In this document: positions 20,423 to 30,033 of the stretch, piece after piece
How the letters are laid out: every line of letters begins with the position of its first letter
How positions within the stretch are numbered: position 1 is the stretch's first letter
From: Dyadobacter bucti
Lineage (GTDB): Bacteria; Bacteroidota; Bacteroidia; Cytophagales; Spirosomataceae
Reading direction: 5' to 3'
Assembly: GCF_005869225.1 (NCBI RefSeq)
Contig: NZ_SWFP01000001.1
Coordinates: forward strand, 1,321,486-1,385,485
Length of the DNA: 64,000 nucleotides
The notes under the pieces: model-generated
The model's input: only the letters and a program-made list of their open reading frames with translations
What the model was told of the DNA's origin: nothing
Databases searched by the model: none
Translations under genes and position numbers: made by a program

Positions 20423-21691
20423 CTACCGCCAGGGGCATTTTTTTTGACTGATATGCGTTTCAAAATCCTCTCTGAAATATTTCAGCGCACTTTGCAATGG
20501 TTCCATCGCCCCGGGGGCCAGCGCACAGAAAGTATTGCCGGGCCCCAGAAAGCGCGTATGCATGTCGAGCAACTGCAAGTCTTCCGTCCTACCCTCTCCC
20601 TTTTCTATGGAAAGCAGTATTTTCTCTGTCCAGGGCAGCCCTTCCCGGCAGGGCGTACACCAGCCGCACGATTCCTGCGCGAAGAAATGTTCGAGATTAT
20701 GCACGAAACCGACGGGACAAGTATGATCGTCCAGAATGATCATCGTGCCGGTTCCCAGCCTGCTTCCCGCGGCAGCTACCGATTTGAAGTCCAGTTTCAC
20801 ATCCAGATGTTCTTTTACCAAAAAATCAGTGGAAGCACCTCCGGGCAACGCTCCTTTGAACCTGTATCCGTTGGCCATCCCTCCGGCATGCACTTCGATC
20901 AGTTCCCGCATGGTGACGCCCATCGGCAGCTCCCAAAGCCCCGGTTTCCTGACTCGCCCGCTGACACCATATATCTTGGTCCCTGCATCGCTTCCGCCCA
21001 GGCTTTTGAACCACTCGGGGCCGTTATTGATGATATGCGGGATGTTGCAGAACGTTTCCACATTATTGACAATGGTAGGCTTGCCAAACAGGCCGCTCAC
21101 CTGCGGAAAAGGTGGCTTGGTCCGGGGAGTGGCCCTTTTGCCTTCCAATGCATTGAGCAAGGCGGTTTCTTCACCACATATATAGCGGCCTACCCCGGTG
21201 TGCAGGTACATTTCCAGGCTGTAACCGGTACCCAATATATTCTTTCCGAGATAACCCGCCGCATACGCTTCATCCATCGCATGCCTGAGCAGCCTGCCTG
21301 CTTTTTTGTAGGCCCAGCGTAAAAAGATATACGATATACTGGCCTGAATGGCATATGCGGAAATGATCATACCTTCTATCAGCTGGTGCGGGTTGCCTTC
21401 CATGAGCATTCTGTCTTTGAAGGTACCCGGCTCCATTTCGTCCGCATTACAGATCAGATATTTGACGGCATGGTCGCCGGTCATGGGAACGAAACTCCAT
21501 TTCATGCCGGTATTAAAACCCGCTCCTCCCCTGCCTTTCAAGTCCGAATCCTGTACTGTTTTGGTAATATCTGCCGGCCCCATGGTTGTAAGCGCCTTCC
21601 GCAAGGCCTGGTATCCGCCCGCTCTCTCATAGTCCCTGAGATTATATGGGGGCCGGTTAAAGCTGATATGCTGGGTGAGCGGTGTTTCCAT
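20423..21691 (-). CDS. nuoF: NADH-quinone oxidoreductase subunit F
   Basis: 422 residues, the NADH- and FMN-binding subunit. The glycine-rich LKGRGGAGFNTGMKWSF segment binds NADH/FMN, and SLEMYLHTGVGRYICGEETAL is the FMN-proximal signature. ESCGWCTPCREG supplies three of the four cysteines of the N3 cluster, with the fourth in NTFCALA. It stands 6 bp ahead of nuoG and 1 bp after nuoE, so the NADH-oxidising module is intact. Confidence 0.97.
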   Translation of the reverse strand: METPLTQHISFNRPPYNLRDYERAGGYQALRKALTTMGPADITKTVQDSDLKGRGGAGFNTGMKWSFVPMTGDHAVKYLICNADEMEPGTFKDRMLMEGNPHQLIEGMIISAYAIQASISYIFLRWAYKKAGRLLRHAMDEAYAAGYLGKNILGTGYSLEMYLHTGVGRYICGEETALLNALEGKRATPRTKPPFPQVSGLFGKPTIVNNVETFCNIPHIINNGPEWFKSLGGSDAGTKIYGVSGRVRKPGLWELPMGVTMRELIEVHAGGMANGYRFKGALPGGASTDFLVKEHLDVKLDFKSVAAAGSRLGTGTMIILDDHTCPVGFVHNLEHFFAQESCGWCTPCREGLPWTEKILLSIEKGEGRTEDLQLLDMHTRFLGPGNTFCALAPGAMEPLQSALKYFREDFETHISQKKCPWR

Positions 21692-21692
21692 G

Positions 21693-22172
21693 TCAGTGGT
21701 ATCCGTCTAAAATTTCATCGAGCCTGTCTTCGGTCAGGTCCCTGAACAATTCATTGTTGATCATCAGCGCCGGGGCATGGTCGCAGGTTCCCAGGCATGC
21801 GTTGGGCAGGAGTGTAAACCGGCCGTCGGGTGTGGTTTCACCAAAACTGATATGGAGCCTGTCGCGGATATAACCATAAATTTTTTGATAACCCATTACA
21901 TAGCAGCTGATACTGTCGCACAGCAGGATCACATTCCTCCCGACAGGCCTTCTGAAAACAAGGTTATAGAATGTCGCCACGCTTTCAAGCTCCTCGGGCG
22001 AAATTTCCAGGTGCCCGGCGATCGCGCGCAGGCTCTCGTCCGAGACCCATCCGCGGTGTTGCTGCACAACTTTCAATGCCTCAATAGCCGCTGCCTTTCG
22101 AAAAGGTACCAGGGAGATTTCATGGTCGATCTCGGTAATTTCCTCCGTTGTAAGTGTTTCCAGGATGGTCAT
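21693..22172 (-). CDS. nuoE: NADH-quinone oxidoreductase subunit E (2Fe-2S)
   Basis: 159 residues with a thioredoxin-like fold. The four 2Fe-2S ligands are visible as CDSISC and CLGTC. The N-terminal helical part contains ALKVVQQHRGWVSDESL, as usual for NuoE. It pairs with NuoF to hold cluster N1a. Confidence 0.96.
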   Translation of the reverse strand: MTILETLTTEEITEIDHEISLVPFRKAAAIEALKVVQQHRGWVSDESLRAIAGHLEISPEELESVATFYNLVFRRPVGRNVILLCDSISCYVMGYQKIYGYIRDRLHISFGETTPDGRFTLLPNACLGTCDHAPALMINNELFRDLTEDRLDEILDGYH

Positions 22173-22190
22173 GATCAGGATATTTCATGG

Positions 22191-23957
22191 TTATCTGTCT
22201 ATATCTGCCAAAACATAATCGATGCTTCCCAGGATCGACAGCAGGTCGGCGACCGTGTAACCCTTGCTGATATACGGCAGCATCTGCATGTGCGGAAACG
22301 ACGGGGTGCGGATCCTCACCCGGTATGCCGAAGTGCTTCCGTCGCTGGTCAGATAGTAGCCGTTCGCGCCTTTGGTGGCTTCAATGCAGCTCATCGCTTC
22401 TCCCGGCGGGATCACCGGCCCCCAGCTCACATTCAGAAAATGGGTGATGAGCGTTTCAATGTCCTGCATTGTATTTTTCTTCAATGGCGGGGTGGTGAGG
22501 GGATGATCCGACTTGTAAGAACCTTCGGGCATATTCTGAAGGCATTGTTCAATAATGCGGAGGCTCTGCCGCATTTCTTCCACCCGGATCACCGCCCGAT
22601 CGTAACAGTCCCCGTTTTGAGCCGTAGGAATATCAAAATCGAAGTTTTCATAACCCGAGTAAGGCTGTTTTTTTCTAAAATCCCATTCATATCCGCAGGC
22701 TCTCAGTCCCGGACCTGTTACCCCCCACTCAATAGCTTCTTCCAATGTGTAAATACCGATAGCGACTGTACGTCCCCGGAAAATGCTGTTTCGCATCACC
22801 ATCTGATCGTATTCACGCAATTGTTTTGGAAAGTAATTAACAAAATCGCGCACCAGCTTATCCCAGCCCACTGGCAGATCCTGGGCTACGCCACCGATCC
22901 GGAACCAGTTGGGGTGCATTCTGGCGCCACATATGGCCTCTATGATATCAAAGATCTTTTCCCGGTCGGTAAACATGTAAAACACCGGTGAAAGCTGTCC
23001 AAGATCCTGTGCAAAAGTGCCGTACCAGACCAAATGACTGGCAATGCGGAACAACTCGCACAACATCACGCGTATTACCTCTACCCGTGCCGGAACCTGA
23101 ATTCTCGCCAGTTTTTCAACGGCCAGCAGATAAGCCAGGTTGTTCATAACGCCGCCCAGGTAATCGACCCGGTCGGTGTAGGGGATATAGGTATGCCAGG
23201 ATTGCCTTTCACCCATTTTTTCGGCCCCGCGGTGGTGGAAACCAATGTCGGGAACTGCATCCACAATATCCTCTCCGTCCAGCTGAAGAATGATCCGGAG
23301 TACGCCGTGCGTGCCCGGGTGCTGCGGTCCCAGATTGAGGAACATAAAATCTGCATCGGCGCTATGCCTTTTCAAACCCCATTCCTCAGGGTTAAACTGC
23401 AGCGCTTCCTGTTCCGATGCCTGCTTTTCATCCCATAACCTGAAAGGTCCCATTTCGGTTGCCCTTGCCGGATGTTCTTTTCTCAGCGGGTGGCCGTTCC
23501 AGGTCACCGGCATGAGTATACGCCGTAAATTCGGATGCCCCTCAAACCGGATACCGAACATGTCGAATACTTCTCTTTCATACCAATTGGCATTTTTCCA
23601 CAGGGATGAAATGGAGGCTATGGAAGGGTACTCTCCATGCAATGCCACTTTGAGCCGGACAAACCGGTTACGCCCGAAAGACAGTAAATGATAAACAACG
23701 GTGAAATCAGGGGGCACAGAGCCATTCATCCCCACTTTCACCCGGTTGCGCTCATCCATCGCGCTGAGGTCGTAGAGCATACCAAAGGGACTGCGGATCT
23801 TCGTTTTGAGATGTGTCAGCAGTGTTACAATATGTTCTTTTTTAACCCAAAAAGTGGCTACACCGTCTGCTGTGGCCTGCGGTTTGAAAGCTGCTTCGCC
23901 GAAGACGGCAAACAGTTCATCTTCCAGGCTTGAATCGGTATCCTTGCTATCAAACAT
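22191..23957 (-). CDS. nuoCD: Fused NADH-quinone oxidoreductase subunit C/D
   Basis: A 588-residue fusion of NuoC (about 1-185) and NuoD (about 200-588). The NuoC half has [21 protein letters not shown]. The NuoD half has [15 protein letters not shown], whose histidine approaches the quinone headgroup, and the C-terminal DPVFGEVDR-like ending [14 protein letters not shown]. The ATG at 23957 overlaps the nuoB stop by 8 bases; an in-frame start farther upstream (24011) would intrude 62 bases into nuoB and is less likely. NuoCD fusions are known in Gammaproteobacteria and in some Bacteroidota. Confidence 0.95.
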   Translation of the reverse strand: MFDSKDTDSSLEDELFAVFGEAAFKPQATADGVATFWVKKEHIVTLLTHLKTKIRSPFGMLYDLSAMDERNRVKVGMNGSVPPDFTVVYHLLSFGRNRFVRLKVALHGEYPSIASISSLWKNANWYEREVFDMFGIRFEGHPNLRRILMPVTWNGHPLRKEHPARATEMGPFRLWDEKQASEQEALQFNPEEWGLKRHSADADFMFLNLGPQHPGTHGVLRIILQLDGEDIVDAVPDIGFHHRGAEKMGERQSWHTYIPYTDRVDYLGGVMNNLAYLLAVEKLARIQVPARVEVIRVMLCELFRIASHLVWYGTFAQDLGQLSPVFYMFTDREKIFDIIEAICGARMHPNWFRIGGVAQDLPVGWDKLVRDFVNYFPKQLREYDQMVMRNSIFRGRTVAIGIYTLEEAIEWGVTGPGLRACGYEWDFRKKQPYSGYENFDFDIPTAQNGDCYDRAVIRVEEMRQSLRIIEQCLQNMPEGSYKSDHPLTTPPLKKNTMQDIETLITHFLNVSWGPVIPPGEAMSCIEATKGANGYYLTSDGSTSAYRVRIRTPSFPHMQMLPYISKGYTVADLLSILGSIDYVLADIDR

Positions 23958-24588
23958 TGTCAGGCGTACGGAAATCAATGATTTTCGCTCTTTCTTCTCT
24001 TTTTTCGACACGCATCACCGGCTTTTCGGGCCTGATGACGCCCTGGGGACCAATAGCCCAGCTTAGTGGCCGCTGTTCCTTTCCAACCGATTCGGCCAGG
24101 AGCATAAGCCCTTGCATAAAAGCATCCGGGCGCGGCGGGCAGCCGGGAACATACACGTCCACGGGAAGGAATTTATCCACACCCTGCACCACGCTGTAAA
24201 TGTCGTACATCCCCCCGGAGTTGGCGCATGAACCCATGGAAATCACCCACTTAGGTTCTTTCATTTGTTCGTGGAGCCTTTTGATGATCGGGGCCATTTT
24301 AACAAAAACAGTCCCGGCGATCACCATCACATCCGCTTCCCGGGGCGTGCCGCGGATCACTTCTGCGCCGAAACGTGCCACATCGTACTTGCTCGTCAGG
24401 CTGGTAGCCATTTCCACGAAGCAACAGGAAAGCCCGAAATGGAACGGCCACATGGAATTTTTACGCCCCCATGCCAGCAAATCCTGAACGGTCGTGAGCA
24501 TTATGCTTTGCCCTACTGATTCTTCGAATGAACTTGTTCCCTTGGTCGTAACGGCGGGATCTGACGGTTTGCTAAGCCACCATTTCAT
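23950..24588 (-). CDS. nuoB: NADH-quinone oxidoreductase subunit B
   Basis: 212 residues. NuoB carries the N2 4Fe-4S cluster that reduces quinone. The unusual adjacent cysteines are visible in [12 protein letters not shown], and the others in [11 protein letters not shown] and [12 protein letters not shown]. The start overlaps the nuoA stop by 4 bases, and the end overlaps nuoCD. Confidence 0.97.
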   Translation of the reverse strand: MKWWLSKPSDPAVTTKGTSSFEESVGQSIMLTTVQDLLAWGRKNSMWPFHFGLSCCFVEMATSLTSKYDVARFGAEVIRGTPREADVMVIAGTVFVKMAPIIKRLHEQMKEPKWVISMGSCANSGGMYDIYSVVQGVDKFLPVDVYVPGCPPRPDAFMQGLMLLAESVGKEQRPLSWAIGPQGVIRPEKPVMRVEKREERAKIIDFRTPDNV

Positions 24589-25019
24589 AGTACAGGATCT
24601 TTAAAGGGTAGCTTACGGTAAGCTTTCAGGATTTTTTTCCCGTCAGGTCCGAAATTCAGCGCCCCTATGCTCCATTCATAAATCAAAACGGCGAATAATA
24701 ACCCTATAAAAACACAAATGCTGAGGTAACCCGGCCATCCGAGTTCACGGAAAGCCAAAGCCCACAGCACGATAAAAACCACTTCAATATCAAAAATGAC
24801 GAACATCATGGCTACAAGGTAGAACTGCGCGGAGAACCTCAGCCTTGCCGAACCGGTTTCGAGAATGCCCGATTCATACGGCTGACCGGAAGCTCCGCCC
24901 TGATGACGTTGTCCTAAAAAGTAAGAAAGTGAAATGATCAGTGTTAATAATGCAAAAACCAGTAAAGTATAGACCCAAAAAGGCCACCCTGGCGCACCAG
25001 ACGCATTTAAACCATCCAT
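24585..25019 (-). CDS. nuoA: NADH-quinone oxidoreductase subunit A
   Basis: The first gene of the complex I operon. 144 residues with three membrane helices, including the conserved [38 protein letters not shown] region whose acidic residues lie near the quinone channel. I use the ATG at 25019 (MDGLNASG). A TTG two codons upstream is also in frame. The 92-bp gap to the CBS gene probably holds the operon promoter; I could not pick out a convincing TAnnTTTG box there. Confidence 0.94.
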   Translation of the reverse strand: MDGLNASGAPGWPFWVYTLLVFALLTLIISLSYFLGQRHQGGASGQPYESGILETGSARLRFSAQFYLVAMMFVIFDIEVVFIVLWALAFRELGWPGYLSICVFIGLLFAVLIYEWSIGALNFGPDGKKILKAYRKLPFKDPVL

Positions 25020-25111
25020 AAGCAATCGAATTTTAAAAAAGCGGAAACAGAAAAAGCTGTCTTTTCTTAAAATAACGTGATGCGAAAATGAAAATCCGGG
25101 ATCGAAGCTGT

Positions 25112-25543
25112 TTAAATGCCCGTGATGTAGTGTTTCAGGTTCCCGATGATGAATTCCTGATCTTCGATGATATACTTTACAACATCACCGATCGAGATGA
25201 TGCCCATGAGTTGTTCGTCGTCGATAACCGGCAGATGCCTGATAAATTTGTCCGTCATGAAGGACATACAATCTTCGATGGTTGTATCAGATGATACCGT
25301 CAGGGGATTCATCGTCATGATTTCCCTGACCCTTAGTTCTTTGGAGGCCTTTCCTCTCAGGATAACTTTGCGTGCATAATCCCTTTCAGTGAAGATCCCG
25401 ACGACCTTCTGTTGTTCCATAACCAGGAGCGCACCGATGTTCTTTTCAGCCATCAGTTCCAGAGCTTCAAAAACAGTGTTATCCGGGCAAATCGACACCG
25501 GCCCTGTTTTTTTTGTTTCGAGAATGTTTCTGACTTTTCCCAT
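25112..25543 (-). CDS. CBS-domain pair protein
   Basis: 143 residues made of two CBS motifs (about 15-65 and 75-135), which together form a Bateman module that binds adenine nucleotides such as AMP or ATP. Repeated elements are VFEALELMAEKNIGALLVME...VGIFTERDYARKVI and IEDCMSFMTDKFIRHLPVID...MGIISIGDVVKYII. There is no additional catalytic domain, so it is a stand-alone regulator of an unknown partner. It lies upstream of nuoA in the same direction with a 92-bp gap and could be co-transcribed with the complex I operon, a position that would suit an energy-charge sensor. That link is inference. Confidence 0.9.
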   Translation of the reverse strand: MGKVRNILETKKTGPVSICPDNTVFEALELMAEKNIGALLVMEQQKVVGIFTERDYARKVILRGKASKELRVREIMTMNPLTVSSDTTIEDCMSFMTDKFIRHLPVIDDEQLMGIISIGDVVKYIIEDQEFIIGNLKHYITGI

Positions 25544-25776
25544 AATTTACTCCTTCTCTTGACAGATTCAGCGATAAATTGGTAATTATAAAGCTAACTT
25601 TTTTTTTGAGAAAAAACTAATATTCTAATATTTTTTTGCACTTTATTTTCTAAGCCGCTTTTACTCCCCATAATCATGCGCCGACCGAGCATGGAAAAGG
25701 CCAAGCCAAATATATTTTTGTTTAAAATATGTCCGGAAAAGCATAACATGATGTACTATATCAGAAAAAAACTATC

Positions 25777-26127
25777 ATGAAAAAATTCTTATTGCTTATC
25801 CGTGAGGATATTAGCCGGCTGTCACAAATGTCGGAGGAAGAAATGCAACAGGACATAGCCGAGATGAACAGCTGGGTGGAGGATCTCATCAGATTTGACA
25901 GCTTCATTTCCGGGGAACCTTTGGAAAATGATTTTAAACTGGTCGGCAAGCAGGTGCCGACAGACGGCCTGTTTATCGACGCCAGGGAGGGCATCAGCGG
26001 CTACCTGATGATCCAGGCAGAGAACCTGGAACAGGCGGCTGCTATTGCAGAACAGTGTCCGCATATCATTGAAGGCAAGATCAGCATAGAGGTACGTCCC
26101 ATCATGGAGATTCCGCAATCATCGTGA
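25777..26127 (+). CDS. YCII/DGPF-related protein, partner of ECF42 sigma
   Basis: 116 residues of the YCII-related family, small alpha-beta proteins named for a DGPF motif in the branch that accompanies ECF42 sigma factors. The motif position here reads TDGLF (near residue 63), so the proline is replaced. The N-terminus MKKFLLLIRED and the C-terminal IEVRPIME strand are typical. The next gene, an ECF42-like sigma factor, begins with GTG inside this gene's stop region (GTGA overlap), so translation is coupled. Function within the family is unsettled; a role linked to the sigma factor's signal is likely from the conserved pairing. Confidence 0.85.
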   Translation: MKKFLLLIREDISRLSQMSEEEMQQDIAEMNSWVEDLIRFDSFISGEPLENDFKLVGKQVPTDGLFIDAREGISGYLMIQAENLEQAAAIAEQCPHIIEGKISIEVRPIMEIPQSS

Positions 26128-27389
26128 ACGAAGATCTTTCGCTTCTGATTTCCCGGCTGTACCGCAATCATTTCGGAAAAATGGTTGCGGTTCTGATGTA
26201 CCATACCGGCATAGAAGAAATCGCGGTTTCCGAAGATATTGTTCAGGAAGCATTTGCAATAGCCTCCGATAAGTGGCAGAAAAGTATCCCGGACCAGCCG
26301 GAAGCATGGTTGTACAAAACGATCAGGAACATTGCTTACAATAACCTGAAGAAAGAAAAACGAAAACAAGTTCTTGAATATGACCTTATCGCTTTTGACC
26401 CGCAATTGGTTGACGACCATGATTTACTGAGGATACTGTTTGCTTGTCTGCAGCCGGCTTTTCCGCCGAAAGTCCAGCTAGTGATCGTCCTGCGATATGT
26501 TTGCGGTTTACGGGTGAAACGTATTGCCGCTTTACTGGCCTCGAATGAGGAAAACATATCTAAAATCCTCTATCGCTGGCGTGCGCAAAACAAATCCGAA
26601 AATTTCATCCTGACGGAAATGTCGGGTAAGCCGGACAGCCAGAAGGTCAGAATGGCGCTCAAAATTCTGTACGTCATGTTTACGGAGGGTTACCAACTGT
26701 CTGAGGAAGGCGGTCTTTCCGATGAAGTTTTATGTGAAGACGCTTTGAGCCTGCTGCAGGAAATGATGAAAATGGACATTGTGGCGAACGGAGAAGTGAA
26801 AGCATTGTACGCATGGATGCTGTACAATCTGGCCAGAGCCGAGACCAGAACAAACCAGCTTGATGAACTGACTGTACTGGCCGAACAGGACCGTACCCGC
26901 TGGAACCGTGAAATGATCGCCGTGGCGAACCACTATCTGCTCTGTTCCCAAAAGGAATCACTGAGCACCAGCGCGTACCAGTTAGAGGCTGCAATTGCCT
27001 ATAAACATACGCAGGCAACCACATTTGCAGAAACGGACTGGCATGGAATAGCCGGTCTGTACGAAAAACTTGTGATCCTTAATCCATCCCCTTTTACGAA
27101 ACTGGGGCAGGCGGCGGCATTGTATTTTGGCATGAATGAAACAGGGGCAATTGAAATCCTGAATCAATGGAACGCCAATCCGTTTTTTCAGAATTACCAC
27201 CTGATCCATTGTTTCTGGGCCAGAATATACCGGGATAAAAACGATGTGCCCCGTGCGTTGGCCTCTTACAAAAAAGCGCTGACCTGCCCGGTCAACGCTT
27301 TTGAGAAAAAATTCATAGAAAGGGAAATAGACATCCTTCCCAAACTGAGCTTGTCCCAGTGCTCGGGGCCTACATCAAATCCGCCGTGA
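26124..27389 (+). CDS. ECF42-type RNA polymerase sigma factor with C-terminal TPR-like extension
   Basis: 421 residues. The first 175 are a sigma-70 region 2/4 ECF module (EDIVQEAFAIASDKW in region 2, then KVQLVIVLRYVCGLRVKRIAALLASNEENISKILYRWR in region 4). The remaining 240 residues are a helical extension with TPR-like repeats (RALASYKKALTCPVNAFEKKFIERE). This layout, together with an upstream DGPF-family gene, identifies the ECF42 group, where the extension takes the place of an anti-sigma factor. No FecR or other anti-sigma gene is adjacent. Start codon GTG, overlapping the previous stop. Confidence 0.9.
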   Translation: MNEDLSLLISRLYRNHFGKMVAVLMYHTGIEEIAVSEDIVQEAFAIASDKWQKSIPDQPEAWLYKTIRNIAYNNLKKEKRKQVLEYDLIAFDPQLVDDHDLLRILFACLQPAFPPKVQLVIVLRYVCGLRVKRIAALLASNEENISKILYRWRAQNKSENFILTEMSGKPDSQKVRMALKILYVMFTEGYQLSEEGGLSDEVLCEDALSLLQEMMKMDIVANGEVKALYAWMLYNLARAETRTNQLDELTVLAEQDRTRWNREMIAVANHYLLCSQKESLSTSAYQLEAAIAYKHTQATTFAETDWHGIAGLYEKLVILNPSPFTKLGQAAALYFGMNETGAIEILNQWNANPFFQNYHLIHCFWARIYRDKNDVPRALASYKKALTCPVNAFEKKFIEREIDILPKLSLSQCSGPTSNPP

Positions 27390-27420
27390 TTGGCCACCAG
27401 CAAACAATTGACGCAATGCT

Positions 27421-27774
27421 TCAAACCTGCGGCGCCCAGTAGGTACAGTTTCCCTCGGGAGCTACCGGCCCGGTGAAAAGCAGGCAGCCGCCACATTCTT
27501 TTCCTTCTGCTACGGTTATCCATAATTTGCAGCCATCGCATTGTTTGTCGGGCATGGGCGAGAGGCTTACATAACCCAGGGCTTTTCTTTTTTCCACATC
27601 CACAGGGCTTACTCCCGTGAGATCTTCACAAGGATTTCCGGCGGCGGGTGAACTGATATTTGCCACATTTTTCTTGGCACTCCGGCAACCGGCAATCCAT
27701 AAACTTCCAGCCGACAGGGCCAGTGACGATTTCAGACATTTTTGCAGGAATGCCCTTCTGTTTTTTTTATTCAT
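27421..27774 (-). CDS. High-potential iron-sulfur protein-like, Tat/lipoprotein leader
   Basis: 117 residues. The N-terminus NKKNRRAFLQKCLKSSLALSAG looks like a twin-arginine leader, and IAGC at about 28-31 could be a lipobox. The C-terminus has the cysteine spacing of a HiPIP 4Fe-4S protein: CDGC, then ECGGC, then NCTYWAP. A fifth cysteine, in PCEDL, lies outside this set. HiPIPs are periplasmic one-electron carriers. The gene is convergent with the sigma factor, with 31 bp between stops. Confidence 0.8.
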   Translation of the reverse strand: MNKKNRRAFLQKCLKSSLALSAGSLWIAGCRSAKKNVANISSPAAGNPCEDLTGVSPVDVEKRKALGYVSLSPMPDKQCDGCKLWITVAEGKECGGCLLFTGPVAPEGNCTYWAPQV

Positions 27775-27827
27775 AAATAAAATACTTGTAATGAATGTGT
27801 TTTGGCAATAACTGTTTCAAATGAGAT

Positions 27828-29948
27828 TTACCGGACATTCATAGCCTTCTTCACCAAGTGAATTGCTTTCGTTACTTCATCCCCGGATTTATCCTCCATT
27901 TTTTGCAAACTTCTGATCACATTTTTATCCGGTTCGGTTTGGTTCTTCGACCGTTTGATTCCTTTTGCCAATCCGTTCAATACCGCAGCCTGATAGCTTT
28001 TATCTTTGTTCTCCAAAACACCCAATAACCCGCCGATTTCATTTTTCCCATTTCTCGATCCGGTTATATAGCCGAAATCTTCCGCAAACTTCAGCTTCCC
28101 GGGAGACGCGCTGTCAAAAAACCCGCTCTCCGCCAGCAGTCCGGCCATCTCAGCAGAGCTGCCGGGAACAGAACTCAGTACCGATAGGCGGTAAAGGGGT
28201 TGTTCTGCATTTTTTCCGGCCACATTTACCAGTACCGGCAAAACCTCTTTTCCCGAAAACTGCCCCAAGCTCAGGCTTGCCTGATATGACACCTGCGGGG
28301 ACGGATCGTTTGTCAGTTTGATAACTTCCGGGAGGTATTTCGGATATTTTTCAGCCAGTACCAGTCCATGTTCCCGCATGCCCGGATGGGTGTCTGCCAA
28401 TGCGCTGCCTACCATTCCCTCCTCCAGCGCGCCAAGGCCTTCCAGGGCATACATGATATGCAAACGGCCGCGGGCGTCCTGGGTTTCCGCGAACGCCTTT
28501 TTCAGGATCGGTACCATGCTTTGGTCCTGCCTTTCCAGCAGCAGACGCTGCGCATTCAGCCGCCACCATTGGTTGGGATGGGACAAAAACGGAATGAGCT
28601 CGGCGGAGTTTTTGCTGTGAAGATCGGGTAGCTGAAGATTCCGTTTTTCGCCGACCTTAGGGAAAATCCGCCAGATCCGGCCATATTGTTCGCCTTTTGA
28701 AAAATCCATATCGGCTTTCAGATCCTCTGGAATGGATACCGGCGTTTCGATATGCTGACGGTACATATCGATCAGATAAAGATACCCGTCGGGCCCGAGC
28801 GCCATGTTGACGGGGCGGAACCAACTGTCGGTGGATGCCAGAAATTCCCCGCCTTTATCCTCCCCGCTGCGGGTGGCAGTATACGCAGGCTGCCCGGGCT
28901 GTGATTTGATCACATCCCGGTGAACAAGGTTTCCTGCAACCTCACCCGTAAAAACAGAGCCGTAGAAAGATTCGGGGAAAGCATCACCTCCATAGTAGGT
29001 GGCGCCGGATGCCCCGGTAAAATGGTCGCGTGCATACTCTTTGTTCCCCGTTTTCAGCGAATCATATTTGGCCTGGCGGCGGTCGCTGCGCTGCTGACGC
29101 CAATAAGGCGTCGCCGACTTCTGGAACATTTCGAGTTCGTGGTCCGAAACATTTACGTCGGTACGATAACTCGGCAGGTACGGGTGGCGGTTTACATATC
29201 TCGCGGCAATGGGCGATTGCTGAATATGCAGGGTATTTTGGGTATAAAAACGATGCCCCCAGTCATCGATAGCCTGCCCGAACTGACCAGTGCCCGACTC
29301 CGGCTCAAATATGCCTCGGTCCATACGGAACCGGAAACCTCCTCCCCCAACCTGAATAGCGGGTTTGTCGGGCCATTTTGGCGAAGTGATCAGCCCGGCT
29401 TGTCCGTTGTTATTGGCATAGATCCAGTTGTCCGCCCCGAAGCGCAGGCTGGTGATCTGTGCTTCGGAATTTTTTGCGAAAAAACCTGTAAAAAGCACTT
29501 CTCTGCTATCGGCTTTGAAATCACCATTGGTATCTTTTAAATATAAAATATCCGGAGCCGCCGCCACGATGATGCCTGCTTTCCAGGGAAGCACAGATGT
29601 TGCGCTTGGCAGGCCGTCCGCATACACGTACGATTTATCTATTTTACCATCTCCGTCAGTATCCTTTAAAAGCCGGATCCTTCCCTTAAAATTTCCGGGT
29701 TTTGCGTCGTAAGGATAATCGCCCATTTCAACGACATAGATGTTCTTATTGTCATCAAAAACCATATCGACAGGAGAAAGCACGTCCGGTTCCGCCACGA
29801 AGGGCTCGATACCGAAAGCATCATGGAGCTGAAAAGTGCCCATGGATTCCTGCGGGGAAAGTGCCTGCGGGTAACGCTGGGAAAAGGCCGGCAAGCAAGG
29901 AATTGCCAATAAAAAAAGGTTGATTGTTATGTTGAATATGTATTTCAT
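27828..29948 (-). CDS. Secreted sugar-dehydrogenase-like propeller protein with HEAT repeats
   Basis: 706 residues with a signal peptide ending near PAFSQ. The first 440 residues form the 'putative membrane-bound dehydrogenase' propeller found across Bacteroidota and Planctomycetes: FAEPDVLSPVDMVFDDNKNIYVVEMG, then DTDGDGKIDKS and DTNGDFKADSREVLFTGF with calcium-type DxDGD loops, then MALGPDGYLYLIDMYR. The C-terminal part is HEAT-like repeats. Relatives often end in a c-type cytochrome domain, but no CxxCH is present here, so any electron transfer would need a partner. It is the last gene of the SusCD locus, after the enolase-superfamily gene. Confidence 0.8.
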   Translation of the reverse strand: MKYIFNITINLFLLAIPCLPAFSQRYPQALSPQESMGTFQLHDAFGIEPFVAEPDVLSPVDMVFDDNKNIYVVEMGDYPYDAKPGNFKGRIRLLKDTDGDGKIDKSYVYADGLPSATSVLPWKAGIIVAAAPDILYLKDTNGDFKADSREVLFTGFFAKNSEAQITSLRFGADNWIYANNNGQAGLITSPKWPDKPAIQVGGGGFRFRMDRGIFEPESGTGQFGQAIDDWGHRFYTQNTLHIQQSPIAARYVNRHPYLPSYRTDVNVSDHELEMFQKSATPYWRQQRSDRRQAKYDSLKTGNKEYARDHFTGASGATYYGGDAFPESFYGSVFTGEVAGNLVHRDVIKSQPGQPAYTATRSGEDKGGEFLASTDSWFRPVNMALGPDGYLYLIDMYRQHIETPVSIPEDLKADMDFSKGEQYGRIWRIFPKVGEKRNLQLPDLHSKNSAELIPFLSHPNQWWRLNAQRLLLERQDQSMVPILKKAFAETQDARGRLHIMYALEGLGALEEGMVGSALADTHPGMREHGLVLAEKYPKYLPEVIKLTNDPSPQVSYQASLSLGQFSGKEVLPVLVNVAGKNAEQPLYRLSVLSSVPGSSAEMAGLLAESGFFDSASPGKLKFAEDFGYITGSRNGKNEIGGLLGVLENKDKSYQAAVLNGLAKGIKRSKNQTEPDKNVIRSLQKMEDKSGDEVTKAIHLVKKAMNVR

Positions 29949-30033
29949 GGTTCAGAAAGGTTTTCAGGTTCACGGCGCAGCAAGCCAGAGCCCGAAGTAT
30001 TTCCGGACGCTGCCCACACTGCCAGTTGGTTTT

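Noticed and set aside
20276..21322. 348-codon open frame on the plus strand
   Set aside because: It lies entirely opposite nuoG/nuoF, which have full family motifs; the antisense translation resembles nothing.
25713..25720. TATTTTTG as a -7 box for the YCII/ECF42 operon
   Set aside because: It matches TAnnTTTG, but no TTG element exists at a suitable distance upstream and the DNA is AT-rich, so chance is likely.
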